Assembly: GCA_027459845.1 (NCBI GenBank) | Contig: DAIDGS010000100.1 | Span: forward strand, 1 to 48,044 | Source of the DNA: Vulcanimicrobiota bacterium | GTDB taxonomy: Bacteria > Vulcanimicrobiota > Vulcanimicrobiia > Vulcanimicrobiales > Vulcanimicrobiaceae | Length of the DNA stretch: 48,044 nt | Reading direction: 5' to 3' | Shown here: positions 41,291-48,044 of the stretch, in pieces | How positions within the stretch are numbered: the first letter of the stretch is position 1 | Layout: every line of letters starts with the position of its first letter | The notes under the pieces: generated by a model | Database searches by the model: none | What the model saw: only the letters and a program-made list of their open reading frames with translations | Told to the model about the DNA's origin: nothing | Made by a program: the position numbers and the translations under genes

Positions 41291-42274
41291 ATGACCTCTA
41301 CCATAGCCGACGCGGAGGGCGGCCCGCAAGTCTCGGAGACCCCGAGCGAGCGAGCAGCCTTCCTGGCCGAGCGACTCACCGGGATCGGCGGCACCGATGC
41401 GGCCGCGATCGTGGGCGCGGATCCCTACAAGACACCCTACGAGCTGTGGCTCGAGAAACGCGGCGAGACGGCGCCCGAAGACTTGAGCGAGAACGCCGCC
41501 GTCGAGTGGGGCAACCGTCTCGAAGACGTCGTCGCCGACGCCTACGCCGAGCGCACCGGGCAACAGGTGCACCGCGTGCGCCGGACGCTGCGCCACCCCG
41601 AGCACCTCTTCATGATGGCGCATCTCGATCGCCGCATCGTCGGCGCGCGCGCCGGCCTCGAGGTCAAAACCGCCGGCGATTGGGCCGCGCGCTCGGATGA
41701 GTGGGGCCCCGACGGCAGCGACCGCGTGCCGATGAAGTACCTATTTCAGGTCCAGCATTACATGGCCGTCACCGGCTACGAGCGCTTTGACGTGGCCGTC
41801 TTGATCGGCGGCCGCGACTTCCGCGTCTATCCGCTCGCGCGGAACGAGGACCTGATCGCGATGCTGATCGAGCGCGAGGCCGCATTCTGGGCCTCGATCA
41901 CCGACGTGCACGCCGAAGCGCCGCCGGCCAAGACGATCGAGGACGCGCAGCGCCGCTGGCCCGTCTCGATTGCGACACCGATCCAAGCCTCGACCGAGAT
42001 CGTCCTCGCGGATTCCGAGCTGCGGGTCGTCGAGGCCGACCTCAAGCGGCTGGAGGCCGAAGCGCTCGCGCTCAAGACCAAGATCGTCACCTACATGGGC
42101 GAGCACGATACGCTCATGCGCGGCTCGATCAAACTGCGGACGTACAAGTCTCAAGAGACAACGCGCGTCTCGACGAAGGCCGTGAAGGAGCAGTATCCCG
42201 ACGTCGCGGCTGCGTGCTCGGAGACCAGCATCTCGCGCGTCTTCCGCGCCTGCAAAGTCGGCGGTGCGGCATGA
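41291..42274 (+). CDS. YqaJ-type viral recombinase exonuclease
   Basis: A 327-residue protein of the lambda-exonuclease/YqaJ family. The nuclease core shows GIGGTDAAAIVG (about 32-43), VEWGNRLEDVVADAY, MAHLDRR with D113, LEVKTA with E124-x-K126, and FQVQHYMAVTG with a conserved Gln. It digests one strand of double-stranded ends so that a partner can anneal 3' single strands. Residues 240-327 add a helical DNA-binding-like tail. It is followed directly by the likely annealing protein. Confidence 0.9.
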   Translation: MTSTIADAEGGPQVSETPSERAAFLAERLTGIGGTDAAAIVGADPYKTPYELWLEKRGETAPEDLSENAAVEWGNRLEDVVADAYAERTGQQVHRVRRTLRHPEHLFMMAHLDRRIVGARAGLEVKTAGDWAARSDEWGPDGSDRVPMKYLFQVQHYMAVTGYERFDVAVLIGGRDFRVYPLARNEDLIAMLIEREAAFWASITDVHAEAPPAKTIEDAQRRWPVSIATPIQASTEIVLADSELRVVEADLKRLEAEALALKTKIVTYMGEHDTLMRGSIKLRTYKSQETTRVSTKAVKEQYPDVAAACSETSISRVFRACKVGGAA

Positions 42275-43401
42275 GCACCATCGACCAGAAAGCCGCGGTA
42301 GCGATCGAGCCCGCCGCGGCCGCGGCGCTGAACCCCTTTGCCGCGCAACGGCGCGCAGCTGCAGCCGCCGGCGCCGAGGCCGACAATCAGCGCGCGATCG
42401 CCGAGGTCCAGAGCGCGATGATCATCGCGCAGCGCTTCCCGCGCGACCCCATCCTCGCAGTCGACAACATCTTGCAGGCGTTCACCCGCCCATCGCTGGC
42501 CGAATCCGCGATGTACCAATACGCACGCGGTGGTCAGGACATCACGGGCCCATCGATTCGCGCGGCCGAGACGATCGCGCAGTGCTGGGGGAACATCCAG
42601 TACGGCGTGCGCGAGCTCGAGCAGCGCAACGGCGAGAGCACCGTCGAGGCGTTCGCGTGGGACGTCCAAACCAACACGCGCGCGACGCGCACGTTCCAGG
42701 TCGCTCACGTTCGCCATACCCGCAGCGGTCAGACGAAGCTCACCGATCCGCGCGACATCTATGAACTCGTTGCGAATCAGGGTTCGCGCCGACTGCGCGC
42801 GTGTATCTTGCAGATCATCCCCGGCGACGTGGTCGAAGCGGCCGTGAAGCAAGCCGAGACGACGCTGCAGACCAAGGTCGCGATCACCCCCGAGCTCGTC
42901 CAGTCGCTGATCGACAAGTTCGCCCAGATCGGCGTGAGTCGCGAAGCGCTCGAAGTGCGCGCGCAGCGCCGCATCGATGCGATCACGCCGGCGCTCGTCG
43001 TGCAGCTCGGGAAGATCTACAACTCGATCAAGGATGGGATGAGCGTCGCCGCCGACTGGTTCGACGTGCAGCCGCAGGATGGCGCGCCCAAAACGCGGAC
43101 GGACGAGGCGGTCGAGCTGCTTCGGCAGCAGCAGGCGCCGCCGCCGTCGCAACATCCGAGCGCGCCGGCGCCCGGCCCCGAGCCGGTGGGGACCGTGCCG
43201 TCCGGCGACAAGAAGAAGCGCGCCGATCTCCGCGCGGCGGTGCTCGAAGCCTGGAGCGGCGTCGACGCGAAAGTTCGCGATGCCAAGCTCACCGAGTCCT
43301 TCGGGACCGCCGAGCTGATCCGGCTCACGGCCCCGCAACTCGAAGAGTTTCTCGGCGAGACTCCGAGCCTGCTCGCCCAGATCGCGAGCGGTGCGCAGTG
43401 A
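42271..43401 (+). CDS. Probable single-strand annealing partner of the exonuclease
   Basis: A 376-residue protein that overlaps the exonuclease by 4 nt. It carries a conserved stretch around residues 45-215: FTRPSLAESAMYQYARGGQDITGPSIRAAETIAQ, then NGESTVEAFAWDVQTNTRATRTFQVAHVR, and DPRDIYELVANQGSRRLRACILQIIPGD. I recall this as a widespread phage recombination-associated family, usually uncharacterised; the position next to YqaJ suggests an RecT/Red-beta type function. A Pro-rich linker (about 285-310) leads to a charged end. The role as annealing protein is inferred from context. Confidence 0.66.
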   Translation: MSTIDQKAAVAIEPAAAAALNPFAAQRRAAAAAGAEADNQRAIAEVQSAMIIAQRFPRDPILAVDNILQAFTRPSLAESAMYQYARGGQDITGPSIRAAETIAQCWGNIQYGVRELEQRNGESTVEAFAWDVQTNTRATRTFQVAHVRHTRSGQTKLTDPRDIYELVANQGSRRLRACILQIIPGDVVEAAVKQAETTLQTKVAITPELVQSLIDKFAQIGVSREALEVRAQRRIDAITPALVVQLGKIYNSIKDGMSVAADWFDVQPQDGAPKTRTDEAVELLRQQQAPPPSQHPSAPAPGPEPVGTVPSGDKKKRADLRAAVLEAWSGVDAKVRDAKLTESFGTAELIRLTAPQLEEFLGETPSLLAQIASGAQ

Positions 43402-44165
43402 AGCTCGACGTAGCGACCTTCATCGTCGTCGACTGCGAGACGACTGGGCTCGACCCGGAAACCGACGCGCTGGTCGAGGTCGCGGCCGTCGCGATCGACC
43501 TCTTCGATCCGCTTCCGCGGGCCATGTTCTCGCGGCTCGTGGCGACCGAGAAAGCGATCCCGGCAGAGGTTTCGGCGGTGCACGGGCTGACGAATGCGAT
43601 GCTTGCGACCGCACCCGATTGGCCGACCGCGCGCCGATCGCTCAGGCATTTCATCGCGCTCCACGAGAATCCGATACTCGTGGCGCACAACGCCGCATTC
43701 GACCGGCAGTTCCTGCTACTCGGCGCGCATTGGCGGTGGCTATGCACGAAACGCGTCGCGATGCATATTTGGCCCGACGCCCCGAACTTCAAAAATCAGA
43801 CGTTGCGCTATTGGCGCGACCTCAACGTCGAGACGTTCGGACTTCCGCCACATCGCGCGCTGGGCGATGCGCTCGTGACCGCCGCGCTGCTGCGCGATCA
43901 GCTTGCAAGCCCGGAGTTCAGTGGCGAAGTCGGCCGTCATCGGTGGGACGTCGACGAGATCATCGCGTGGGTCGATTCGCCTATTTCGCTGGCGACGTGG
44001 CCGTTTGGCAAGTTCTTCGGCCAGCCGATCGCCGCGGCGGATACCGGCTACATCGAGTGGGCGCTCAGTCCGCGTGGTCCGGCGGACCGCATCGCGAGCG
44101 ACCCCGACCTGAAATTCACCTTGGAGCGCCAGCTCCAACTCTGCTCAGTCAAAGGAGCTTCCTAA
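43398..44165 (+). CDS. DnaQ-type DEDDh 3'-5' exonuclease
   Basis: A 255-residue exonuclease with Exo I VVDCETTG (D12 and E14), Exo II VAHNAAFDRQFL and Exo III HRALGDALVT, defining the DEDDh class. The C-terminal 75 residues contain PFGKFFGQPI and GYIEWAL, the short tail often fused to phage exonucleases of this type. It probably removes 3' ends or overhangs in recombination or replication. GTG start overlaps the previous gene by 4 nt. Confidence 0.9.
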   Translation: MKLDVATFIVVDCETTGLDPETDALVEVAAVAIDLFDPLPRAMFSRLVATEKAIPAEVSAVHGLTNAMLATAPDWPTARRSLRHFIALHENPILVAHNAAFDRQFLLLGAHWRWLCTKRVAMHIWPDAPNFKNQTLRYWRDLNVETFGLPPHRALGDALVTAALLRDQLASPEFSGEVGRHRWDVDEIIAWVDSPISLATWPFGKFFGQPIAAADTGYIEWALSPRGPADRIASDPDLKFTLERQLQLCSVKGAS

Positions 44166-44167
44166 CC

Positions 44168-44455
44168 ATGCCAAACTGTTCCGTCTGCGGCACGTCCGCG
44201 AAGACGCTCGGCGAGCTTCGCCGGCATTACACCGCCGCTGGCCATCCGATGAAGAAATCGAAAAAGAGCCAGCGCGGCAAAGACACCGCCCCTGAACTCG
44301 GCGGCGAAGAGCGCCTGATCGTCAACGCCGTCGCGCTCTTCCAATCCGCGGGCACCGAGCCGGATGAGGACGCGCGTGTGCTCGGCTACCTGATCTCGCG
44401 CTACGCTCCATCGCTGCTCGACGGCGGCGCGGTGAGCGCGGAGGATGAGGAATAG
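44168..44455 (+). CDS. C2H2-type zinc-finger protein (95 aa)
   Basis: Starts with a C2H2-like finger: C4-x2-C7-x3-A-x5-L-x2-H20-x5-H26. Ala replaces the usual Phe, and the His spacing is 5. A Lys-rich stretch (MKKSKKSQRGK) follows, then an acidic helix. Ribosome site AAGGAG lies 9 nt before the ATG. Unknown role, probably nucleic-acid binding in the recombination operon. Confidence 0.68.
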   Translation: MPNCSVCGTSAKTLGELRRHYTAAGHPMKKSKKSQRGKDTAPELGGEERLIVNAVALFQSAGTEPDEDARVLGYLISRYAPSLLDGGAVSAEDEE

Positions 44456-45462
44456 TGGCCGCCCGCATGACTAAGCGCGCGGCCGCAGCGCCACCAGCCC
44501 CGACCGCTGGTCTCGCGCACGCCGAAACGCCGTTCGAGGGCGAGATCGTCGAGAACGGGTTCTACGCGCTGGCGGACGGCTCGACCGTGATCGTCGCGAA
44601 GCTCCTCGCCACCGCCGTGCGCTACGTCGTCCTGGGCGCGGAGGTCGCGCAGAAGTCCAAGGACGTCACCGCCGGCAAGAAGACTCTGGCGCAGAGTACG
44701 ATCACGCTGAAGCAGTTTCGCGCAGCGGTCGTCGGCGTCGCGGATATTCCGCTACCACAGGTGGGCGAGTACTATCGGCAACCGCGCGATAGTTACTTCG
44801 ACGAGTACGCCTTGGACGCGGTGCGTGTGGTCGGGGTCGACGGCGGCGATATCGAGTACGTCCAAGTCGAACGGTATGAGGACCGCAACGAGCACCGCCG
44901 CCCAATCACGGCGCCGCTCGCGAAGTTCCTCGTCGAGCATTCCGAGCGCGTCTACATTCCAACCCGATTCCCGCAGATCGTCGAGGGCGGCGTCTACCGC
45001 GATCACGGCGGGGCAATCTTGCGCGTATTGCGGATGAAGTTTCCCGACGGCAAAGGGCGCCACGGGCGCGAGAACGAGATGCTCGCCGTCTTCACGGTCA
45101 ACGGCGGTGCGTATGAATACTGCGAGACGCCATACGTCTTGCGGCCAGCGATCGCGGCGACGCTCGACCCGAACGCGCTGACCAACGAGTCATTAGCCGA
45201 AGCCGACTACGCGGTCCAGGTCTCAGCCGCGCTCGGAAACCTCAAGACCGCGAACGAAGCTCTGGCCGAGGCGGATGAGGCCAAGAAGGCGTCTGCCGCG
45301 GCGCTCGCGCAGGCCAAGGTGGCGCACAAGAAGGCGCTCATGAATCTCAATGCGCTTTCAACCGGCCAGCCGATGCTGCCCGGCGTGCACGCGGCGATCC
45401 TTGCCGGCGAGCAGATCGCGGAGCAGCACGAGCGCGACGTCGAGCATAGCGATGATGACTAG
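44455..45462 (+). CDS. Unknown early protein
   Basis: A 335-residue protein with a Pro/Ala-rich leader, a beta-rich middle (about 30-240) and a long coiled-coil end (about 250-310, EADEAKKASAAALAQAKVAHKKAL). Not recognised. GTG start shares the last base of the previous stop; an ATG at 44467 is possible. Its C-terminus overlaps the next gene by 11 nt. Confidence 0.62.
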   Translation: MAARMTKRAAAAPPAPTAGLAHAETPFEGEIVENGFYALADGSTVIVAKLLATAVRYVVLGAEVAQKSKDVTAGKKTLAQSTITLKQFRAAVVGVADIPLPQVGEYYRQPRDSYFDEYALDAVRVVGVDGGDIEYVQVERYEDRNEHRRPITAPLAKFLVEHSERVYIPTRFPQIVEGGVYRDHGGAILRVLRMKFPDGKGRHGRENEMLAVFTVNGGAYEYCETPYVLRPAIAATLDPNALTNESLAEADYAVQVSAALGNLKTANEALAEADEAKKASAAALAQAKVAHKKALMNLNALSTGQPMLPGVHAAILAGEQIAEQHERDVEHSDDD

Positions 45463-45772
45463 GGTGGGAACGATCTGCGATCTCACGCCGGCGACGCTGC
45501 TGTTTGATGCTCGCGATCGCAGCGTGCGCTCGTTCCGGCACCGCTCCTTTAGCGTCATGAACAACGGGGGCGCGCCGCTCGAGCGCGCGGTCGCCAATGT
45601 CATGGCGCGCGTCGCCGTGGGCAGACTCGATCGAGCAAAGCCCGGCGTGGCGCCGACGATCCCGACGTGCTCCGCGTGCGGCTGCACCGAGGAGTACGCG
45701 TGCGAAGATGGCTGCAGCTGGGCCAACCCCGAGAAAACGCTCTGCACGAGCTGCGTGAAGGAGGCACCGTAA
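45452..45772 (+). CDS. Zinc-binding protein with Cys-rich C-terminus
   Basis: A 106-residue protein ending in PTCSACGCTEEYACEDGC and a following CTSC, a pattern typical of phage and plasmid zinc modules with four or more Cys ligands. The first half is helical. ATG overlaps the previous gene. Unknown role. Confidence 0.62.
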   Translation: MMTRVGTICDLTPATLLFDARDRSVRSFRHRSFSVMNNGGAPLERAVANVMARVAVGRLDRAKPGVAPTIPTCSACGCTEEYACEDGCSWANPEKTLCTSCVKEAP

Positions 45773-46368
45773 TGCACGACACCATCGCGCGCTGCTGGCT
45801 GTGCGCCGGCGACGAGGAGCCACCGGAGCACGACGCGCAACGCGCCGCCCTCTGCGCCGCCTGCGAGCGCCAACGCATACGGCACCTCATGGGCCTCGAC
45901 GGGGCTCGCCGCACACCCCTCGCCGCGTGCACTATCGTAGACGATCGATCGATCCTCGAGCGGATCGTCAGCGCGTGGGGCGCGATCGTCGGCGACCTCA
46001 TCGCGTCCTACTCTCGACCGGTCGCGCTCCAGAGCGGCATCCTCACGATCGAGTGCACCACCTCCGCGTGCGCGCACGAGCTCCGCTTCGCGGCGAACGA
46101 CATCATCCGAACGATCGCGAAGCGCGTGTCGGGAGCGTCGATCGCTCGCGTGCAGCTGCGCGTTCCTCCGCCGCGCGCGCCTCGTCGCCACTCTCGGCCG
46201 CTCTCCGCGGCGCGCATCCTGCGTCGCATCACCAGCGCCGTGCGCAGCGCCGATCGCGCCGTGTGGAGCGACCGCGCGCAAGAGGTCGCGTGGTGGCTCG
46301 TACTGCTCGCGGTCGCCGTGTTCACCGTCGACGTCGTGGTGTATCTCCTCCGGAGTTCCAGCGGATGA
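45772..46368 (+). CDS. DciA-like protein with zinc ribbon and membrane anchor
   Basis: A 198-residue protein in three parts. Residues 8-31: CWLC and CAAC zinc ribbon. Residues about 60-131: a DUF721/DciA-like domain, with SAWGAIVGDLIASYSRPVAL, then GILTIECTTSACAHELRFA and IARVQLRV, following the family pattern (W..VVG..LA.H..P..L..G.L.V.V....WA..L). DciA proteins load the replicative helicase in most bacteria. Residues 172-192 form a hydrophobic membrane-like helix. It overlaps its left neighbour (TAATG). Phages usually carry DnaC-like loaders, and this one has such a gene as well (47274). Confidence 0.68.
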   Translation: MHDTIARCWLCAGDEEPPEHDAQRAALCAACERQRIRHLMGLDGARRTPLAACTIVDDRSILERIVSAWGAIVGDLIASYSRPVALQSGILTIECTTSACAHELRFAANDIIRTIAKRVSGASIARVQLRVPPPRAPRRHSRPLSAARILRRITSAVRSADRAVWSDRAQEVAWWLVLLAVAVFTVDVVVYLLRSSSG

Positions 46369-46461
46369 TGAGCCGCGGCGCCGCTGGCCGCGCGCGCTTT
46401 CTCGCGCCAAAACCATCGAAAAATCGCAAAACTTCCTCGACTCTGGAGCGAAAAACGACGC

Positions 46462-47277
46462 ATGAAGTGGGTCAAACTCCACGTCAGTTTACTCAAAAAT
46501 GTGAACTACCGGCGCCTCTCGATCGCGGGGAAAATCACATTTCTGACCGCGCTTATGCTGGCCGGCGACTGCGATAACAAGGGGCTGCTCGCGGTGCGCA
46601 CGGGTCCCCTCACGGTCAAGGAAGTCGCTTTGGAAACCTCCTTGCCACCCCGCCAGCAGGCGGCCGCGCTCCAGGAACTCTGCGCAGCTGCCTTCCTTAG
46701 TATGTCCCTCGATGGAGCGTATCTCGTGGAGCGCTGGGACGAGAAGGTCGGCAGCGACTCCGAGAGGCTATCGAACGCCGAGCGCCAGCGCCGCCACCGT
46801 AACGCCAAGCGTAACGCGAGTAACGCGAACCGTAACGCACAGAGTAACGTAAGTAACGAAAAGCGTAACGTTACGAAAAGTAACGAAAAAGTAACGGATA
46901 TAGAAGAAGAATTAGAGATCCCCCTACCACCTAGCGGTGGTTACCCCCCCAATGCCCGGAATTTCGCCGATCTCGAGCCCGACGTCGCGACGCATCTCGA
47001 ACTCGCTGCAGCCGAGAACCGAACGGGCAAAATCTCGGCGGCACGAACGGCTGGGATGCGCGCTGCGCTCGGCGCCGTGCTCGACGAGTGCGCCGATCGT
47101 GAGGCATTCGCCGCTGGCCTACGCGAAAGCAATGCCAAGGGCGTGGCCAACGCGAACTACGTCCGCCGATGCGTCCGCTCCGCGATGGAGCGAGCCGGCC
47201 TCGAGCCGATCCCGAAGCGCCGTGCTGCGGCCGCCGATCAGGCCGAGCAGTGGATGCGGGAACAGGACCGCACGTGA
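46462..47277 (+). CDS. Replication initiator/replisome organiser-like protein
   Basis: A 271-residue protein. The N-terminal 100 residues (WVKLHVSLLKNVNYRRLS, LTVKEVALETSLPPRQQAAALQELCAAAFLS and the WDEKVGSDS end) have the winged-helix layout of phage replication initiators. A low-complexity R/N/A linker follows (about residues 110-160), which is simply the translation of an iteron array in the DNA. The remaining 110 residues are helical and DnaD-like. ATG with GGAG upstream. Initiators of this type bind the origin inside their own gene and hand over to the helicase loader encoded next. Confidence 0.72.
   Translation: MKWVKLHVSLLKNVNYRRLSIAGKITFLTALMLAGDCDNKGLLAVRTGPLTVKEVALETSLPPRQQAAALQELCAAAFLSMSLDGAYLVERWDEKVGSDSERLSNAERQRRHRNAKRNASNANRNAQSNVSNEKRNVTKSNEKVTDIEEELEIPLPPSGGYPPNARNFADLEPDVATHLELAAAENRTGKISAARTAGMRAALGAVLDECADREAFAAGLRESNAKGVANANYVRRCVRSAMERAGLEPIPKRRAAAADQAEQWMREQDRT
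46799..46920. other. Predicted replication origin with GTAACG iterons
   Basis: Nine direct copies of GTAACG start at 46799, 46811, 46820, 46832, 46844, 46853, 46865, 46880 and 46891; one inverted copy overlaps at 46869-46874, forming a GTAACGTTAC palindrome. Spacings are mostly 9 or 12 nt. The 60 bases 46861-46920 have only 20 G+C, in a genome otherwise well above half, and may be the unwinding region. Inside the initiator gene, as in lambda O. Confidence 0.78.
46926..46941 (+). repeat. Small inverted repeat after the iterons
   Basis: ACCACC (46926-46931) and GGTGGT (46936-46941) separated by four nt. It borders the AT-rich tract of the proposed origin and could be a structural element or an additional site. 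Confidence 0.4.
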
Positions 47278-48026
47278 TCGGCCAATCCAGCACCGATGCG
47301 CTCGCCGGAATGCTCGCTCGGGTCGAAGAGCTCAAGGCGCTTTCGGCCGATCCTGAGCGCCAGGCGTGGCTCGCGGAGCAGCAAAAGCGCGACGAGCTGC
47401 GCCGGCACAACGCACGGCTCGATGCGCTCGAGCGACGAATTCCGGCACAATTCCGCGGCGCGGACCTCGCAACGTGCCGGCGCGATGCGCACTGCGCGCA
47501 GGCGCTCGACGCCGCCCGCCACGTCGTCGCCGAGGGGTTTTTGGTGGGGCTCGGGCTCTTCGGGTCCAACGGCGTCGGCAAGAGCTATCTCGGCGCCGGC
47601 ATCGCCCGCGCGGCGTTGCTCGCCGGCATCCCGGCGCGCTTCGAGGCGGCCAGCGGCTTCGTCGAGCGACTCGCCGACGCGACGCTCTTCAGCTCCGAGG
47701 ATCAGGTGACGCGTGCCATCCGCGAGGTCGCCGAGACGCCGGTGCTCGTGCTCGACGACCTGGGGCGCGAGCGGCTGGACCGGCGCACGATGTCCTGGAT
47801 ATTCTTGCTGCTCGATTGGCGTCTGAACGACGCGCGCACGATCGTCGTCACGACCAACTACCCCCCGGAAAAGCTGCTCAAGCGCTATCTGGCGGCGGCC
47901 GAGCGGTGCGGCGAAGATCCCAGCGCGGCGACCTCGATTTTCGATCGGCTCTGCGGTCTTGCGCCGCTGCCGTGGGTCGAAATGCGCGGCAAATCGCTGC
48001 GCGGCCGGCGCCCGGAGCACAGCTAA
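47274..48026 (+). CDS. dnaC: DnaC-like AAA+ helicase loader
   Basis: A 250-residue AAA+ ATPase of the DnaC/IstB type: Walker A GSNGVGKSYL (about 96-105), Walker B VLVLDDLG (about 161-168), sensor VTTNY, and a C-terminal SIFDRLCGL with the conserved Arg. The charged helical N-terminus is where DnaC binds the helicase. GTG start overlaps the initiator stop by 4 nt, so both are co-translated. It would deliver the host DnaB to the origin. Confidence 0.84.
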   Translation: MIGQSSTDALAGMLARVEELKALSADPERQAWLAEQQKRDELRRHNARLDALERRIPAQFRGADLATCRRDAHCAQALDAARHVVAEGFLVGLGLFGSNGVGKSYLGAGIARAALLAGIPARFEAASGFVERLADATLFSSEDQVTRAIREVAETPVLVLDDLGRERLDRRTMSWIFLLLDWRLNDARTIVVTTNYPPEKLLKRYLAAAERCGEDPSAATSIFDRLCGLAPLPWVEMRGKSLRGRRPEHS

Positions 48027-48044
48027 ATGGGCGACGTTTTAGAC
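48027..48044 (+). CDS. Start of a gene cut by the window edge
   Basis: ATG immediately after the loader stop (TAAATG) reading MGDVLD and continuing beyond the window. The frame is the same as that of the RusA-like gene entering at base 1, so it could be its start if the genome is circular. Confidence 0.45.

Noticed and set aside
46365-46577. 70-residue plus frame starting at ATGATG after the DciA-like gene
   Set aside because: It would overlap the initiator start by 115 nt and has a random-looking, basic composition; the initiator has the better ribosome site.
1-48044. CRISPR arrays, insertion sequences and tRNA genes
   Set aside because: No regularly spaced repeat-spacer array, no transposase gene and no credible tRNA were found in reading both strands; the only iterated short repeat is the GTAACG array inside a gene.

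Overview
The window reads as an essentially complete genome, or almost the whole of a prophage, of a temperate siphovirus-type tailed bacteriophage with high G+C. Evidence for a tailed phage is a full head-to-tail gene order (small and large terminase, portal, protease/scaffold, major capsid protein, head-tail joining genes, tail tube, frameshifted tail assembly chaperones, tape measure, giant tip/fibre protein). No contractile sheath or baseplate wedge gene is visible, which fits a long flexible tail. Evidence for a temperate life style is a large serine integrase beside a divergent repressor/Cro-like switch. The host cannot be named from the sequence. GTG starts are frequent, genes overlap by 1 or 4 nt almost everywhere, and one gene encodes a lipoprotein with an S/P/T-rich linker; these suggest a G+C-rich diderm of a poorly sampled phylum, but that is weak inference.

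Layout. 1-423: RusA-type resolvase, open at the left edge. 424-994: no convincing gene. 995-2255: a small protein resembling RNA polymerase omega, a C2H2 zinc-finger protein and a terminase-small-subunit-like HTH protein. 2284-9722: Ala/Tyr-rich protein, TerL, tiny zinc-binding and His/Lys/Arg-rich proteins, portal, a GroES-type co-chaperonin, and a protease-scaffold fusion with an internal start. 9726-17133: decoration and major capsid proteins, head completion and connector genes, tail tube. 17133-30392: tail chaperones with a -1 frameshift signal, tape measure, an 8.1-kb tail-tip/fibre gene ending in a Hint domain. 30389-31711 (minus): lipoprotein moron with its own promoter. 31869-35975: lysis cassette (membrane proteins, GH25 muramidase) mixed with accessory genes (nucleotidyltransferase, ParB-like protein, small regulator). 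35972-39552 (minus): integrase, two related membrane proteins, repressor. 39640-48044: early region with Cro-like protein, small zinc-ribbon proteins, YqaJ exonuclease and putative annealing partner, DEDDh exonuclease, DciA-like protein, replication initiator with internal iterons, DnaC-like loader.

How it works together. The repressor/Cro pair probably selects lysogeny (leftward: repressor, membrane proteins, integrase) or early rightward expression of recombination and replication genes. The initiator gene carries an iteron array and an AT-rich tract that look like the origin, and DnaC-like and DciA-like proteins would recruit the host helicase. Late expression makes virion and lysis genes. 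A GACACG motif sits 48-52 nt upstream of four late start codons and is a candidate undescribed regulatory element. Many small proteins with Cys/His metal sites, including three classical C2H2 fingers, are a distinctive trait. The last codons of the window and the first are in the same open frame, which would fit a circular genome cut inside the RusA gene.
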